Positions 17,168 to 26,142 of a stretch of DNA of 64,000 nt are shown piece by piece. Source of the stretch: Halobellus sp. Atlit-31R (GTDB taxonomy: Archaea; Halobacteriota; Halobacteria; Halobacteriales; Haloferacaceae); the NCBI GenBank assembly GCA_003665935.1, contig QPLR01000001.1, forward strand, positions 1 to 64,000. Direction: 5' to 3'. Position 1 is the stretch's first letter, and each line of letters opens with the position of its first letter. The notes below the pieces were generated by a model, which was not told the origin of the DNA, did not search any database, and saw only the letters and a program-made list of their open reading frames with translations. Both the position numbers and the translations under genes were made by a program.

Positions 17168-18241
17168 ATGTTAGATCTCCTCCTCCAGATCCCGGTCCTG
17201 GGACTGGAGCTCGATCGGCTCGTCGTGCTCGTGATCGCCGCCCTCGCCGGTGGCGCGTTCGGCGCGGCACTCGGGGCGCTCCCGGCGTTCATCTTCACCG
17301 GCTTCGTCGTCTTCCTCGGCGAAGGCCTCGCCATCCTACAGCGCGAAGTTTCGGGACTGGACATCGTCCCGCAGGGCGAACTGGCGACGGGCGTGACGGG
17401 CGTCATCGGATTCGGGATGGTGACCGGTCCGCACGTCAGTTTCGCGGGCGGCGTCGCCGCGGCGGCGTACGCGGCGAAGAAGTACCCGGAGATGGAACCG
17501 GACGGCTGGGGCTACCACTTCGGGAAGAACATCGGATTCGCGCTCGGCCCGAAACCGGACATTCTGGCCGTCGGTGCGATCTTCGGCGTCCTCGGGATGT
17601 TGGTGACGCGGGTCGTCGGCGGCATCGGGCTCCCGACGGACGCGATCGCGGTGTCGGTCGCCGCGACGGCCATCATCGCGCGTATCGCCTTCGGCTACTC
17701 GGTCATCGGCCAAGTCGGCGGCAAGAACATTCTCGATATGTCCCCCTTCGAGCGGGAAGAACCGCGCGTTGCAGCCGACGGCGGGACGGCCGAGGGTCGC
17801 CTGGCCACGGAGCCGTGGCTCCCGCACCAGTACGAGTGGAGCGAAGTAGCTGCCATCGGCGTCGTTGCCGGCATCCTCAGCGGCTACATCTGGCTCGAGA
17901 CCGGGAGCATCTTCATGGGCTATGCGATCTCCGCGCTCAGCCTGCTGTTCCTCAATCTCGGCGTCGAGCGGATCCCCGTCACGCATCACATGACGCTTCT
18001 GGGATCTGTCGGCGCGCTCCTCGTGATGCCCGCGCTCGGCAGCCCGGCAGTCGCGTTGCTCGCTGCGGGCGCGCTCGGTGGGATCACCGGAGTCGTCGCC
18101 GAAGTGAGCCAACGGGTGTTCTACTCCCACGGCGCGACGCACGTCGACCCGCCGGCGATCTCGATCGCCGCCGTGATGCTGGTGATCGGCGTCCTCTATC
18201 TCCTCGGTCTGCTCCCCAACGCGGGCTACCTCGGGCTGTAG
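17168..18241 (+). CDS. Membrane protein linked to glpK, putative glycerol facilitator
   Basis: 357 residues with about nine to ten hydrophobic segments, the first at 15-60 and the last at 330-352. A central charged loop (about 190-215) splits two halves. There is no match to the MIP/aquaporin NPA motifs, so it is not a classical GlpF. Genes of this type follow glpK in other haloarchaea (called glpX in Haloferax, unrelated to bacterial GlpX) and have been proposed to carry glycerol. The six-base gap to glpK makes co-expression near certain; transport itself is inference. Confidence 0.75.
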   Translation: MLDLLLQIPVLGLELDRLVVLVIAALAGGAFGAALGALPAFIFTGFVVFLGEGLAILQREVSGLDIVPQGELATGVTGVIGFGMVTGPHVSFAGGVAAAAYAAKKYPEMEPDGWGYHFGKNIGFALGPKPDILAVGAIFGVLGMLVTRVVGGIGLPTDAIAVSVAATAIIARIAFGYSVIGQVGGKNILDMSPFEREEPRVAADGGTAEGRLATEPWLPHQYEWSEVAAIGVVAGILSGYIWLETGSIFMGYAISALSLLFLNLGVERIPVTHHMTLLGSVGALLVMPALGSPAVALLAAGALGGITGVVAEVSQRVFYSHGATHVDPPAISIAAVMLVIGVLYLLGLLPNAGYLGL

Positions 18242-18365
18242 GCGAGGAAACTGCGGTTTCGCCGCTCTTCTGTGGACGACTAACGACGACGCTACACCCG
18301 CAGCGGGACGCGTCGCCGGCCGGGATCCCCGGTCATTAATACCGTCGCTTGCCGAGAAGTGGACA

Positions 18366-18740
18366 ATGGCGCGCGAGCCGTCCGCGGAGGAGTCAGCGGA
18401 CCTTCGGTCAGTCCTCGATGCGCTCGACGACGCTGACGCCAGGGCCATCATCAAGGCGCTGGACGAACCGCGAACGGCGAGCGAACTCTCCGAGCGCTGT
18501 GATATCCCGCTGTCGACGACGTATCGTAAACTTGACCTCTTGACGGAGGCGGATCTCCTCGACGAAGGCACAGAGATACGATCGGACGGACACCACACCA
18601 CCACGTACGCCATCGCGTTCGACGAGGTCCGGATCGCGCTCACCGACTCGCGGGAACTCGACGTGCAGGTCGCCTACACCGAAGAAGGACCGGAAGAACG
18701 GCTCGCAGACATATGGACTGCTGTACGGGAGGAAACATAA
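18366..18740 (+). CDS. Winged helix-turn-helix regulator (ArsR-like)
   Basis: 124 residues. A winged helix lies at about 15-85, with ASELSERCDIPLSTTYRKLDLL as its helix-turn-helix and the wing in GHHTTTYAI. There is no visible effector domain. Its stop overlaps the ATG of the next gene (TAATG at 18738-18742), so regulator and membrane protein are translated together. This pairing of a short wHTH with a three-helix membrane protein recurs in haloarchaea and may form a membrane-linked signalling unit; that is inference. Confidence 0.85.
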   Translation: MAREPSAEESADLRSVLDALDDADARAIIKALDEPRTASELSERCDIPLSTTYRKLDLLTEADLLDEGTEIRSDGHHTTTYAIAFDEVRIALTDSRELDVQVAYTEEGPEERLADIWTAVREET

Positions 18741-19033
18741 TGGTACACACGGCATCATCGGCAAGCATCGCAACGGGAATCGTCGTCGTGAAGACGGGCA
18801 TTCTCGTCCTCGGCGGTCTCATCACGTACTTCTCGCTCAAAGCGTACCGACGGACGGGCGCGGGACCGCTGCGGGCGTTCACGCTCGGCTTCGGCATCGT
18901 CACCCTCGGCTCGCTGCTCGGCGGCACCTTCGATTTCATCCTCGGCGTCGACCTCGCGACCGGCCTGTTGATCGACGCGGCCCTGACGCTCGTCGGCTTC
19001 GCCGTCATCACCTACTCGCTGTACGCAGATTGA
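18740..19033 (+). CDS. Small three-helix membrane protein paired with regulator (DUF7521-like)
   Basis: 97 residues from the ATG at 18740, which overlaps the regulator stop. Three hydrophobic helices (about 8-32, 48-68, 72-94) are joined by a short basic loop, LKAYRRTGAG. No catalytic residue is seen. It probably senses or anchors for the regulator that precedes it. I do not know its function. Confidence 0.75.
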   Translation: MVHTASSASIATGIVVVKTGILVLGGLITYFSLKAYRRTGAGPLRAFTLGFGIVTLGSLLGGTFDFILGVDLATGLLIDAALTLVGFAVITYSLYAD

Positions 19034-19066
19034 CCGGTCGTGTATTGTCTGACGTTTGCAAAACTG

Positions 19067-19073
19067 TTTTATT
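19067..19073 (+). promoter_or_regulatory. TATA-like box of the thioredoxin gene
   Basis: TTTTATT lies 24-30 bases before the ATG at 19097. The spacing fits a leaderless transcript and supports that start over an upstream in-frame ATG at 19040. Confidence 0.5.
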
Positions 19074-19096
19074 CCAGGCACACCTATCGGTGTTCG

Positions 19097-19537
19097 ATGA
19101 GCGAGTCTCAAGGCACGGACGACGAACTCGACGAGATCCGCGAGAAGAAACGCGAACAGCTCGAATCACAGCTTGGCGACGACGGCGACGCCGAGGAAGC
19201 CGACGAGAGCGCCACAGCGCCGTCAGAGCCGGTCCACGTGCACGGCACCTCGGAGCTACAGGAGACGGCCTCGAAGTACGACGTCGTTCTCGTCGACTTC
19301 TACGCAGACTGGTGCGGCCCGTGCAAGATGCTCGAACCGACGGTCAAGTCGCTGGCGCAGTCCACGGACGCCGCCGTCGCGAAAGTCGACATCGACCAGA
19401 ATCAGCAGCTCGCCCAGCAGTACCAGGTTCGCGGCGTCCCGACCCTGCTGCTGTTCAGCGACGGCGAGCCCGTCGAGCAGGTCGTCGGCGTCCGCGACGA
19501 GTCCACGCTCCGCTCGCTGATCGAGCAGTACCAGTAG
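19097..19537 (+). CDS. trxA: Thioredoxin with acidic N-terminal extension
   Basis: 146 residues from the ATG at 19097. Residues 52-146 are a complete thioredoxin with Cys73 and Cys76 in DWCGPCK and the cis-proline loop RGVPTLLLF. The first 50 residues are an acidic, likely coiled-coil extension (EIREKKREQLESQ) absent from minimal thioredoxins. It reduces protein disulfides in the cytosol, with electrons from a thioredoxin reductase such as the one at 53476-54546. Confidence 0.93.
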   Translation: MSESQGTDDELDEIREKKREQLESQLGDDGDAEEADESATAPSEPVHVHGTSELQETASKYDVVLVDFYADWCGPCKMLEPTVKSLAQSTDAAVAKVDIDQNQQLAQQYQVRGVPTLLLFSDGEPVEQVVGVRDESTLRSLIEQYQ

Positions 19538-19724
19538 GTCGGCCGCACGCCCCACTACGGTAGTCTCCCCCTCGACCGCCGCCCGTTCCCCCTCCCCGCT
19601 GTCTCCGGCACGTACCGCCGGCGAACCCCCAGTCCCTCCGTTCTCTCCGACGGCGTCCCCCGGAGCGTAGCGACCGAACCCGACCCGGGCGGGCGCTTTT
19701 CACCTCCCCCGACGAAACACCGAT

Positions 19725-20705
19725 ATGAGCGATCCCGCAGCAGATATCGAGGTCGCCGACTCCGTCCACCGCGTCGCCGAGGACATCGACTCGATGGAGA
19801 TCCGCGGCGCGGCGACGATCGCCGCCGCCGCTGCAGAGGCGCTCGGGGTGCAGGCCGCGGAGAGCGACGCGGAGTCGCCGGCGGCGTTCAGAGCCGAACT
19901 CCGCGCCGCCGCCCGAGTGCTCGCCGACACTCGCCCGACTGCGGTGAGCCTCCCGAACGCGCTGCGGTACGTCTTCCGCGACGTCGACGGGCAGACGGTG
20001 GGAGAACTCCGCGAGAGCGTCCACGGGAGCGTCGCCGAGTTCTGTGATCGGCTCGACACGGCCCAGAACGATCTCGGACGGATCGGGGCCAACCGGCTCC
20101 GCGACGGCGACACGATTATGACGCACTGCCACTCGACGGACGTCCTCGCCTGCGTCGAAGCCGCCGTCGAGCAGGGGAAGTCGCTGTCGGCGTACGTCAA
20201 AGAGACGCGCCCCCGCAATCAGGGACACATCACCGCCGAGGCGCTCGCGGAGATGGGTGTCGACGTGACACTCGTCGTCGACTCCGCGGCGCGGCGCTAC
20301 CTCAACGACGTCGACCACGTCCTCGTCGGCGCGGACAGCATCGCCGCCGACGGCTCCGTCGTCAACAAGATCGGCACGAGCGGGCTCGCGGTCAACGCCC
20401 GCGACCGGGGGACGCCGATCGTCTGTGCCGCACAGACCATCAAGCTCCACCCCGGCACGCTCACCGGACACACCGTCGACATCGAGATGCGCGAGGAGGC
20501 GGAGATCGTCGACGCCGAGACCGCCGCCGAGATCGGTGAGCCGAGAGTCCTGAACCCCGCGTTCGACGTGACGCCGCCGCGCTACGTCGACGCAATCGTG
20601 ACCGAGCGGGGGCAGTTCCCCCCCGAGAGCATCGTCACGCTGATGCGCGATCTCTTCGGCGAGAGCACCACCGAGCCCTGGGCCGAGCAGGAATCGCACG
20701 AGTAA
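19725..20705 (+). CDS. Ribose-1,5-bisphosphate isomerase
   Basis: 326 residues of the eIF2B-alpha/MtnA-like fold. Cys135 in MTHCHSTDV and Asp204 in VGADSI correspond to the catalytic Cys and Asp of the Thermococcus enzyme, and the NKIGTSGLA and MRxxR-like regions are kept. It turns ribose-1,5-bisphosphate into ribulose-1,5-bisphosphate, the middle step of archaeal AMP breakdown (AMP phosphorylase, R15P isomerase, form III RuBisCO). The RuBisCO gene lies 670 bases away on the opposite strand, which supports this call over eIF2B or methylthioribose-1-phosphate isomerase. The AMP phosphorylase gene is not in the window. Confidence 0.88.
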   Translation: MSDPAADIEVADSVHRVAEDIDSMEIRGAATIAAAAAEALGVQAAESDAESPAAFRAELRAAARVLADTRPTAVSLPNALRYVFRDVDGQTVGELRESVHGSVAEFCDRLDTAQNDLGRIGANRLRDGDTIMTHCHSTDVLACVEAAVEQGKSLSAYVKETRPRNQGHITAEALAEMGVDVTLVVDSAARRYLNDVDHVLVGADSIAADGSVVNKIGTSGLAVNARDRGTPIVCAAQTIKLHPGTLTGHTVDIEMREEAEIVDAETAAEIGEPRVLNPAFDVTPPRYVDAIVTERGQFPPESIVTLMRDLFGESTTEPWAEQESHE

Positions 20706-20751
20706 CCCAGCCACAGAAGAGTTTTACCGCCACACGGGCCATCTCGCGTCG

Positions 20752-21348
20752 ATGGCGACTCCCCCGCATCTCTCTCCGAAACTCGTCGTCGGGGTCGGCT
20801 CCGTCGCTCTCGCGCTCGCGGCGGCGTGGGTAACGACGTCGACGGCGGGCTATCCCGCGACCCACGCCCTCCGCTCGTGGCCGGCCGTACTGGCCACGCG
20901 CCTCCGCCGGGAGCTGCCGCGCGGCGATCACCTGAGCGCCGCCTGGGCGACGATCGCGATCTGGTCGGTCCTGGTCTCGGGGCTCCACTTCGGCGGCGTC
21001 CGCTACAACGTCTACACCGCCCTGCCGTGGTGGGATCTGCTCACCCACGCGATGGGGGGCCTCGGCGTGGCGGCGCTGCTCGGCGTCACCTTCCGCGAGT
21101 CGACGCTCCGCTCACCGGTCTGGCTGGTCGCGGCCGTTCTCGCGATCGGGGCCGGCTTCGAGGTCTACGAGTTCGTGTTCAAGACGTTCTGGTACCACTG
21201 GAGCCTCGGATTCTACGTGATCGACACGGTCGTCGACCTCGTCGTCAACACCAGCGGAGCCGTCGCGTTCGCGACTGCGACGATGCTGTACCGGCGTCGC
21301 CGACGCGGACTCGACGACGCCGGCTCGGTCCGCGCAGGCTCCGACTGA
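20752..21348 (+). CDS. Membrane protein, DUF2238/YjdF-like
   Basis: 198 residues with about five hydrophobic segments (10-30, 62-80, 90-112, 120-140, 155-180). The motif PWWDLLTHAMGG followed by FEVYEFVFKTFW and YVIDTVVDLVVNTSGA matches the YjdF/DUF2238 pattern of a WDxxxH and D-x-x-x-D in membrane helices. Its function is unknown. It follows the R15P isomerase gene by 46 bases but has its own TATA-like GTTTTAC. Confidence 0.7.
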   Translation: MATPPHLSPKLVVGVGSVALALAAAWVTTSTAGYPATHALRSWPAVLATRLRRELPRGDHLSAAWATIAIWSVLVSGLHFGGVRYNVYTALPWWDLLTHAMGGLGVAALLGVTFRESTLRSPVWLVAAVLAIGAGFEVYEFVFKTFWYHWSLGFYVIDTVVDLVVNTSGAVAFATATMLYRRRRRGLDDAGSVRAGSD

Positions 21349-21374
21349 GGCCCGGTCGAGTCCCCGTTCCGGAC

Positions 21375-22637
21375 CTACCGCGGCGTCTCGGTGCCCCACT
21401 CGTCGATCGCCGTGCGGAGCGCGGGGCTCTCGTCGGCTTTCGATGCCAGCGTCCGGTCCTCGGCGTAGGCGTCGACGGCCGCCCGGAGCGCCTTCGCTCC
21501 CTCGTGAGTGCCGTCGGGGTGGCCGTGAATGCCGCCGCCGGCCTGCACGCAGACGTTCGTCCCCGTCGCGTCCAGCAGATCGGGCACCAGCCCGGGGTGG
21601 AGGCCGCCGGAGGCCACCGGCAGGACGTCCGTGAGCCCGTGGAGGTCGTCGCGGAGCCACGCGTTGATCCCGACGGTGTCCTCGTTCGCGAGCTTGCCGA
21701 GGCCGGCCGTGCCGGTGTGGAGCTGGTCGACGCCGACGAGGCGGGCGATCTGTGCGAGCACGCGCATCGAGACGCCGTGGGACGGCAGGCGGTCGAAAGC
21801 GGCGTGCATCGCGCGGTGGGCGTGGATCGCGAGCCCGAGCTCCTCACAGCGCTCGCGGACGGTCTGGACCGCCGCCCAGCCCGTCGTGATCACGTCGACC
21901 ATCACGTACTCGCCGCCCTCCGCGGCGACCTGATCGACCCGTTCGAGCATCTGGTTCGTGTCCGCGGTGACGTTGACCAGGTAGGACTTCCTCTCGCCGG
22001 TCTCGTCCTCGGCGCGGTCCCGCTGGGCGAGGCTCTCGACGAGTCGGTCGTGGAACGGATTGAACGCCTGGTCGGTGAGGTTCTCGTCGTCTTTCAGCAG
22101 GTCGATACCGCCGGTCCACGCCTCGTAGCCGACCTCGGCGTGCGTCTCCGTCGAGAGCCCGACTTTCGGCTTGGGGACGGTCGCGAGGATCGGGCGGTCT
22201 TCGACGCCGAAGATCTCCTCCCGAACCGAGGAGCCGAACTGCGGGCCGGGGAAGGCGGTCGCCAGCCCCGCGGGCCACTCACAGTCGACGAGCCGGATCG
22301 TGTCGACCGCCTTCATCCCCATAATGTTGCCCGCGATGCACGAGAGGATCTGCGGCATACTGCCGGGCTCGAAGAGACCGTCGGGGTAGGCGACGTCGAC
22401 CGTCGCGCCCTCACCTTCGCCCGTGTCGATGTCGAACGCCGTCGCGCCCATATCCGTGAACCCCTCGCCGGTCGGGAGCGCCGCCCACGTCCCGTTCGAG
22501 GACTCGGAGGCGACGCGGGAGGCAGCGTCCTCGACGCTCATCCCCGCGGCGGGGTCGATCCGGAACGTACAGACCAACTCGGAGTCGGCCGGCTCGTAGG
22601 ACAGGTCGATGAAATCCTCGTAGGTGATTCCAGCCAT
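21375..22637 (-). CDS. rbcL: Ribulose-1,5-bisphosphate carboxylase, form III
   Basis: 420 residues, typical of archaeal form III. All catalytic residues are seen: Lys156 (PKPKVGLS), the carbamylated Lys182 with Asp184 and Glu185 (GGIDLLKDDEN), His274 (HAHRAMH), His307 (QLHTGT) and loop-6 Lys315 (GLGKLANED). The form III chain makes 3-phosphoglycerate from RuBP and CO2, feeding AMP-derived carbon into glycolysis. Haloarchaea have no phosphoribulokinase-based Calvin cycle, so a salvage role with the nearby R15P isomerase is expected. No small subunit is present, as usual. The TATA box at 22663-22670 suits a leaderless start at the ATG at 22637. Confidence 0.96.
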   Translation of the reverse strand: MAGITYEDFIDLSYEPADSELVCTFRIDPAAGMSVEDAASRVASESSNGTWAALPTGEGFTDMGATAFDIDTGEGEGATVDVAYPDGLFEPGSMPQILSCIAGNIMGMKAVDTIRLVDCEWPAGLATAFPGPQFGSSVREEIFGVEDRPILATVPKPKVGLSTETHAEVGYEAWTGGIDLLKDDENLTDQAFNPFHDRLVESLAQRDRAEDETGERKSYLVNVTADTNQMLERVDQVAAEGGEYVMVDVITTGWAAVQTVRERCEELGLAIHAHRAMHAAFDRLPSHGVSMRVLAQIARLVGVDQLHTGTAGLGKLANEDTVGINAWLRDDLHGLTDVLPVASGGLHPGLVPDLLDATGTNVCVQAGGGIHGHPDGTHEGAKALRAAVDAYAEDRTLASKADESPALRTAIDEWGTETPR

Positions 22638-22662
22638 ACCCTACTGATTCACACTGTGGGCT

Positions 22663-22670
22663 GATAAATT
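22663..22670 (-). promoter_or_regulatory. TATA box of rbcL
   Basis: AATTTATC on the minus strand is centred about 30 bases before the rbcL ATG, consistent with a leaderless mRNA. Confidence 0.5.
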
Positions 22671-22776
22671 CCGTCGCCGAACGAGGTCGATCCGCCGCGA
22701 ATCCACCCGACTGCGTCGAGTCGTTGCCGCCGTATCGTCGCCGCTGCAGCGTGTTCACTGAGCTGTCGCGTACGCG

Positions 22777-24918
22777 CTATCGGGGGGTCCGGTCTGCATC
22801 CTCGTCGGGGACTCCCAAACCGCGCCGGACGCGCTCGAAGATGCCGACGTCCGCATCGAGCGTCCGCGCCAGCGCGTCGCCGGCACCGAGCAGCCACGTC
22901 GCCCGCTCGACGTGTGACTCGACGTCGCCCGGCCCGATGCGGTACCGTTCGACGAGCGCGTCGATCGTCGCCCCGTCGCTCCACTCCTGCAGGATGCGAG
23001 CCAGCTTGACCGCACGGAGCCACGCCTCGAAGTCGTCGGCCTCGTCGGGCGCGGTGGTGAACTCCGCGGCGTGGCCCGTCGCGTACCGGTAGATCGCGGC
23101 GCGCTCGCGGTTCCCGAGGTAGGTGCCGCGCATGTCCGGCGTGGCGCAGACGGCCCCGAGCGCGGTTCGCGCGGTGACGTCGCCGTCGGGCATCGACTCG
23201 ATCGTGCGGACGGCGTCGACGAGCTGTGCGCCCGTCTCCGGGCGGACGTACTGCCGGGAGACGGTGCCGCCGAGCTCCGTGGCCGCGAGAGTGTCGCTGC
23301 CGTCCGCCGAGCCGCCGCTGTCGACGTCGAGCAGTTCCATCGCGGCCAACTCGGCGGCGACGTCGTCGAGCAGCCCCGAGAGGTCGACGCCCGGCGACTG
23401 GTGAGCGAAGAACGTCGCATCGAGGAGTTCGAGCACGCCCGCCTTCGAGTCGGCGAAGCCCGACGCGACGACCGAGAGGACGTGCGTGCGGAGCGCCTCC
23501 CGCGCGGTCAGCTGCGATTCGACGGCCTCGGGGCCGGCGTCGAGGTAGCGGTTCCAGAGCCGGTCGGCGCTGTGGTCGTCGCCGACGAGGACGGCTTCGC
23601 CGTAGGGATCGAGATGCGGGCGACCCGCGCGGCCGCACATCTGGTGGACCTCCAGCACGGGGAGCGGCGACATCTCCTCGCCGGTGTAGCGCTCGAGGTC
23701 GCGCACGACGACGCGGCGCGCGGGGACGTTCACCCCCGCTGCCAGCGTCGGCGTCGCACAGATCACGCCGAGCCGCCGGTCGCGGAACGCCTCCTCGACG
23801 AGCGCGCGGTGGTCGCTCACGAGGCCGGCGTGGTGGAAGCCGACGCTGGCCGCGACCGCCTCCGCGAGGCGACGGCCCGTCTCGGTCCCGCCGCGCTCCC
23901 GTACTGCGGCCGCGAGATCCGCCGGGGCGTCGTCCGGCGCGTCACCGTCAGCGTGGGCTCCATCGTCGCCTGCGGCTCGGTCGCCGTTGCCCGCGGCTTG
24001 GTCGTCTGCGGCGTGGTCGTCACCGTCGTCCGCGACCGGCCCCTCGCCGCCAGCCGCGTCCCGCCGTGCGCCGTCGAGCGCCGAGGCGGCGGTGTCGGGA
24101 GCGACGAGTTCCTCCTCGGCGAGCCGCGTCGCGAGCGCCTCCGCTTCCCGACGCGAGCGGACGAACGCGAGACACTGCCCGCCGTCGTCGATGGTGTCGG
24201 CGACGAGCGCCGCCGTAACCTCCGTGTCCCGGTCGTCCTCCGGCCCGACGGCGACGTCGACGTCGAGTGTGCTGTCGTCGTCGAAGGCGACCGCCCCGTC
24301 GTCGTAGACGCCCGTTCGGAGGTCGACCGGGCGCCACGTCGACTGCACGAGTTCGGCGTCGAGCCAGTCGGCGACGTCGCCGGGGTTGTCGATCGTCGCC
24401 GAGAGTGCGACGATCTGGACGCCGGGGGCGCGCCGCTGCAACGTCGCGAGCGTGACTTCGAGCGTCGGACCGCGACGGGCGCGGCCCAGGAGGTGGACCT
24501 CGTCGACGACGACGCAGGCGAGGTCTGCGACCCACGAGGCACCGTTCCGGATCGCGGAGTCGACCTTCTCTGCGGTCGCGACCACGACGTCCTCGTCGCC
24601 GAGCTCCTCGGCCGGCGAGTCGAAGTCGCCCGTGGAGATGCCGACGCTGACGCCGGGGAGGGCCGCGAACGACTCGTACTTCTCGCGTGCGAGCGCGCGA
24701 AGCGGCACGACGTACAGCGCCGGCCCATCGGCGGTCAGCATCGCCAACTCGGCGATCAGCGTCTTGCCGGAGGCCGTCGGAATCGCGGCCACGACGTTCT
24801 CGCCGTCGGTGATGCCGGCGTCGACCGCGGCGGCTTGGGGCGGGTACAGCTGCTCGATCCCGGCGTCGCGGTAGTGCTCGCGAACGGCCGCGGAGACGGG
24901 GAGATCCCGGACGTACAC
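22777..24918 (-). CDS. Hel308-like superfamily 2 DNA helicase
   Basis: 713 residues from a GTG at 24918. Helicase motifs follow in order: Walker A PTASGKT (about 46-52), motif II DEVH (about 137-140), motif III LSATI, then motif V CATPTLAAGVN and motif VI QMCGRAGRP. The order and the ratchet-like helical C-terminus are those of Hel308/Ski2-like helicases, which unwind lagging-strand DNA at stalled forks. Between motifs III/IV and V sits an insert of about 50 residues rich in Ala, Asp and Gly, likely a disordered haloadaptive loop. The TATA-like TATAAAAA at 24942-24949 supports the GTG start as leaderless. Confidence 0.88.
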   Translation of the reverse strand: MYVRDLPVSAAVREHYRDAGIEQLYPPQAAAVDAGITDGENVVAAIPTASGKTLIAELAMLTADGPALYVVPLRALAREKYESFAALPGVSVGISTGDFDSPAEELGDEDVVVATAEKVDSAIRNGASWVADLACVVVDEVHLLGRARRGPTLEVTLATLQRRAPGVQIVALSATIDNPGDVADWLDAELVQSTWRPVDLRTGVYDDGAVAFDDDSTLDVDVAVGPEDDRDTEVTAALVADTIDDGGQCLAFVRSRREAEALATRLAEEELVAPDTAASALDGARRDAAGGEGPVADDGDDHAADDQAAGNGDRAAGDDGAHADGDAPDDAPADLAAAVRERGGTETGRRLAEAVAASVGFHHAGLVSDHRALVEEAFRDRRLGVICATPTLAAGVNVPARRVVVRDLERYTGEEMSPLPVLEVHQMCGRAGRPHLDPYGEAVLVGDDHSADRLWNRYLDAGPEAVESQLTAREALRTHVLSVVASGFADSKAGVLELLDATFFAHQSPGVDLSGLLDDVAAELAAMELLDVDSGGSADGSDTLAATELGGTVSRQYVRPETGAQLVDAVRTIESMPDGDVTARTALGAVCATPDMRGTYLGNRERAAIYRYATGHAAEFTTAPDEADDFEAWLRAVKLARILQEWSDGATIDALVERYRIGPGDVESHVERATWLLGAGDALARTLDADVGIFERVRRGLGVPDEDADRTPR

Positions 24919-24941
24919 GTCTACGAGTGGGATCGGGGTCG

Positions 24942-24949
24942 TATAAAAA
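24942..24949 (-). promoter_or_regulatory. TATA box of the Hel308-like gene
   Basis: TATAAAAA read on the plus strand (TTTTTATA on the coding strand) is centred about 28 bases from the GTG at 24918. It is the evidence for choosing that non-ATG start. Confidence 0.5.
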
Positions 24950-24993
24950 TTCGCGGGCGGCCAGCAGTCCTCGTCCGGGGCTCGACGCGCTGC

Positions 24994-26142
24994 TCAGATG
25001 TAGTCGTGCTCGGCGAGGCGCTCGACGGCCTCGCGGAGTCGCTCCTCGCTGGCGGCATAAGAGATCCGCGCGTAGCCCGGCGAGCCGAACGCCGAGCCGG
25101 GAACGGTCGCCACGTGGGCGTCCTCGATCGCGCCGGCGCACCACTCCTGGTCGTCGTCGGCGACGGGGAGCATCATGTAGAACGCGCCGTCGCCCACCGG
25201 GACGTCGACGCCGTGCTCGTCGAAGAGGTCGGCGAGCATATCCCGGCGCTCGCGGAATGCGTCGCGCATCTCGACGACGGCCTCGTCGGTGTTCTGGATC
25301 GCTTCGAGGCCGGCGTGCTGGACGAAGTTGACCGCACACGACACCGAGTGCGAGTGCAGCTTCGCCGCCTGCGAGATCAGTTCCTCGGGCGCGTGGAGGT
25401 AGCCGAGCCGCCAGCCGGTCATCGAGTACGCCTTCGAGAAGCCGTTGATCGTGACCGTCCGGTCGCTCATCCCCTCGAGGGAGCCGAGACTCGTCTGCTC
25501 GACGCCGTAGGTGATCTCCTGATAGATCTCGTCGGAGATGACGGTGACGTCGTGCTCGACCGCGAGGTCGCGGACGCCTTCGAGTGCCGCGTCGGAGTAG
25601 ACCGCACCCGTCGGGTTCGAGGGCGTGTTGATCACGAGGAGTTCGGTGTCGTCGGAGACCGCCTCCGCGAGGTCGTCGAGCGCGGGTTCGAGCTGGAAGT
25701 CGTACGGCGCGGTGTCGACGCGACGGAGCGAGCCCCCGGAGAGCTTCGTCATCGCCTCGTAGGAGACCCACGCGGGATCCAGCAGGACGACCTCGTCGCC
25801 GTCGTCGATGAGCGTCTGGAACGTCTCGAACAGCGCCTGCTTGCCGCCCGGCGTGACGATCACTTCGTCGCTCTCGGCGTCGAGGCCGTCGTCGCGGAGC
25901 TTCGCCGCGATCGCCTCGCGGAGCTCCGGAATGCCGTTCGAGGGCGTGTACCCCGTGTGTCCGGCGTCCATCGCGTCTTTACCGGCTTCGACGACGTTCT
26001 CCGGGGTGGGGAAGTCCGGCTCACCGACCGAGAGGTCGACGACGTCGACGCCGTCTGCTTCTAGCTCGCTCGCCTTGTTACTGATCGCCAGCGTCGCGCT
26101 CGGTTCGACGCGTTCGACGCGGGCTGCAAAGTCGAAGTTCAT
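24994..26142 (-). CDS. Pyridoxal-phosphate aminotransferase, class I (aspartate type)
   Basis: 382 residues from the ATG at 26142, which overlaps the ribH stop by four bases. It is a fold-type I aminotransferase of the 1-gamma branch: SVGEPDFPTP near residue 38, NTPSNPTGAVY, ISDEIYQEI (Asp and Tyr contacting PLP) and the Schiff-base lysine in NGFSKAYSMTGWRLGY. The C-terminal Arg in YARISYA binds the substrate carboxylate. It would transaminate aspartate, or another amino acid, with 2-oxoglutarate. Overlap with ribH shows co-transcription but no shared pathway is obvious. Confidence 0.92.
   Translation of the reverse strand: MNFDFAARVERVEPSATLAISNKASELEADGVDVVDLSVGEPDFPTPENVVEAGKDAMDAGHTGYTPSNGIPELREAIAAKLRDDGLDAESDEVIVTPGGKQALFETFQTLIDDGDEVVLLDPAWVSYEAMTKLSGGSLRRVDTAPYDFQLEPALDDLAEAVSDDTELLVINTPSNPTGAVYSDAALEGVRDLAVEHDVTVISDEIYQEITYGVEQTSLGSLEGMSDRTVTINGFSKAYSMTGWRLGYLHAPEELISQAAKLHSHSVSCAVNFVQHAGLEAIQNTDEAVVEMRDAFRERRDMLADLFDEHGVDVPVGDGAFYMMLPVADDDQEWCAGAIEDAHVATVPGSAFGSPGYARISYAASEERLREAVERLAEHDYI

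Noticed and set aside
23071..26064. A 997-codon open frame on the plus strand opposite the helicase and aminotransferase genes
   Set aside because: It is the antisense of GC-rich coding DNA; the residues are Arg/Val/Asp-rich without any family motif, while the opposite strand encodes clear proteins.
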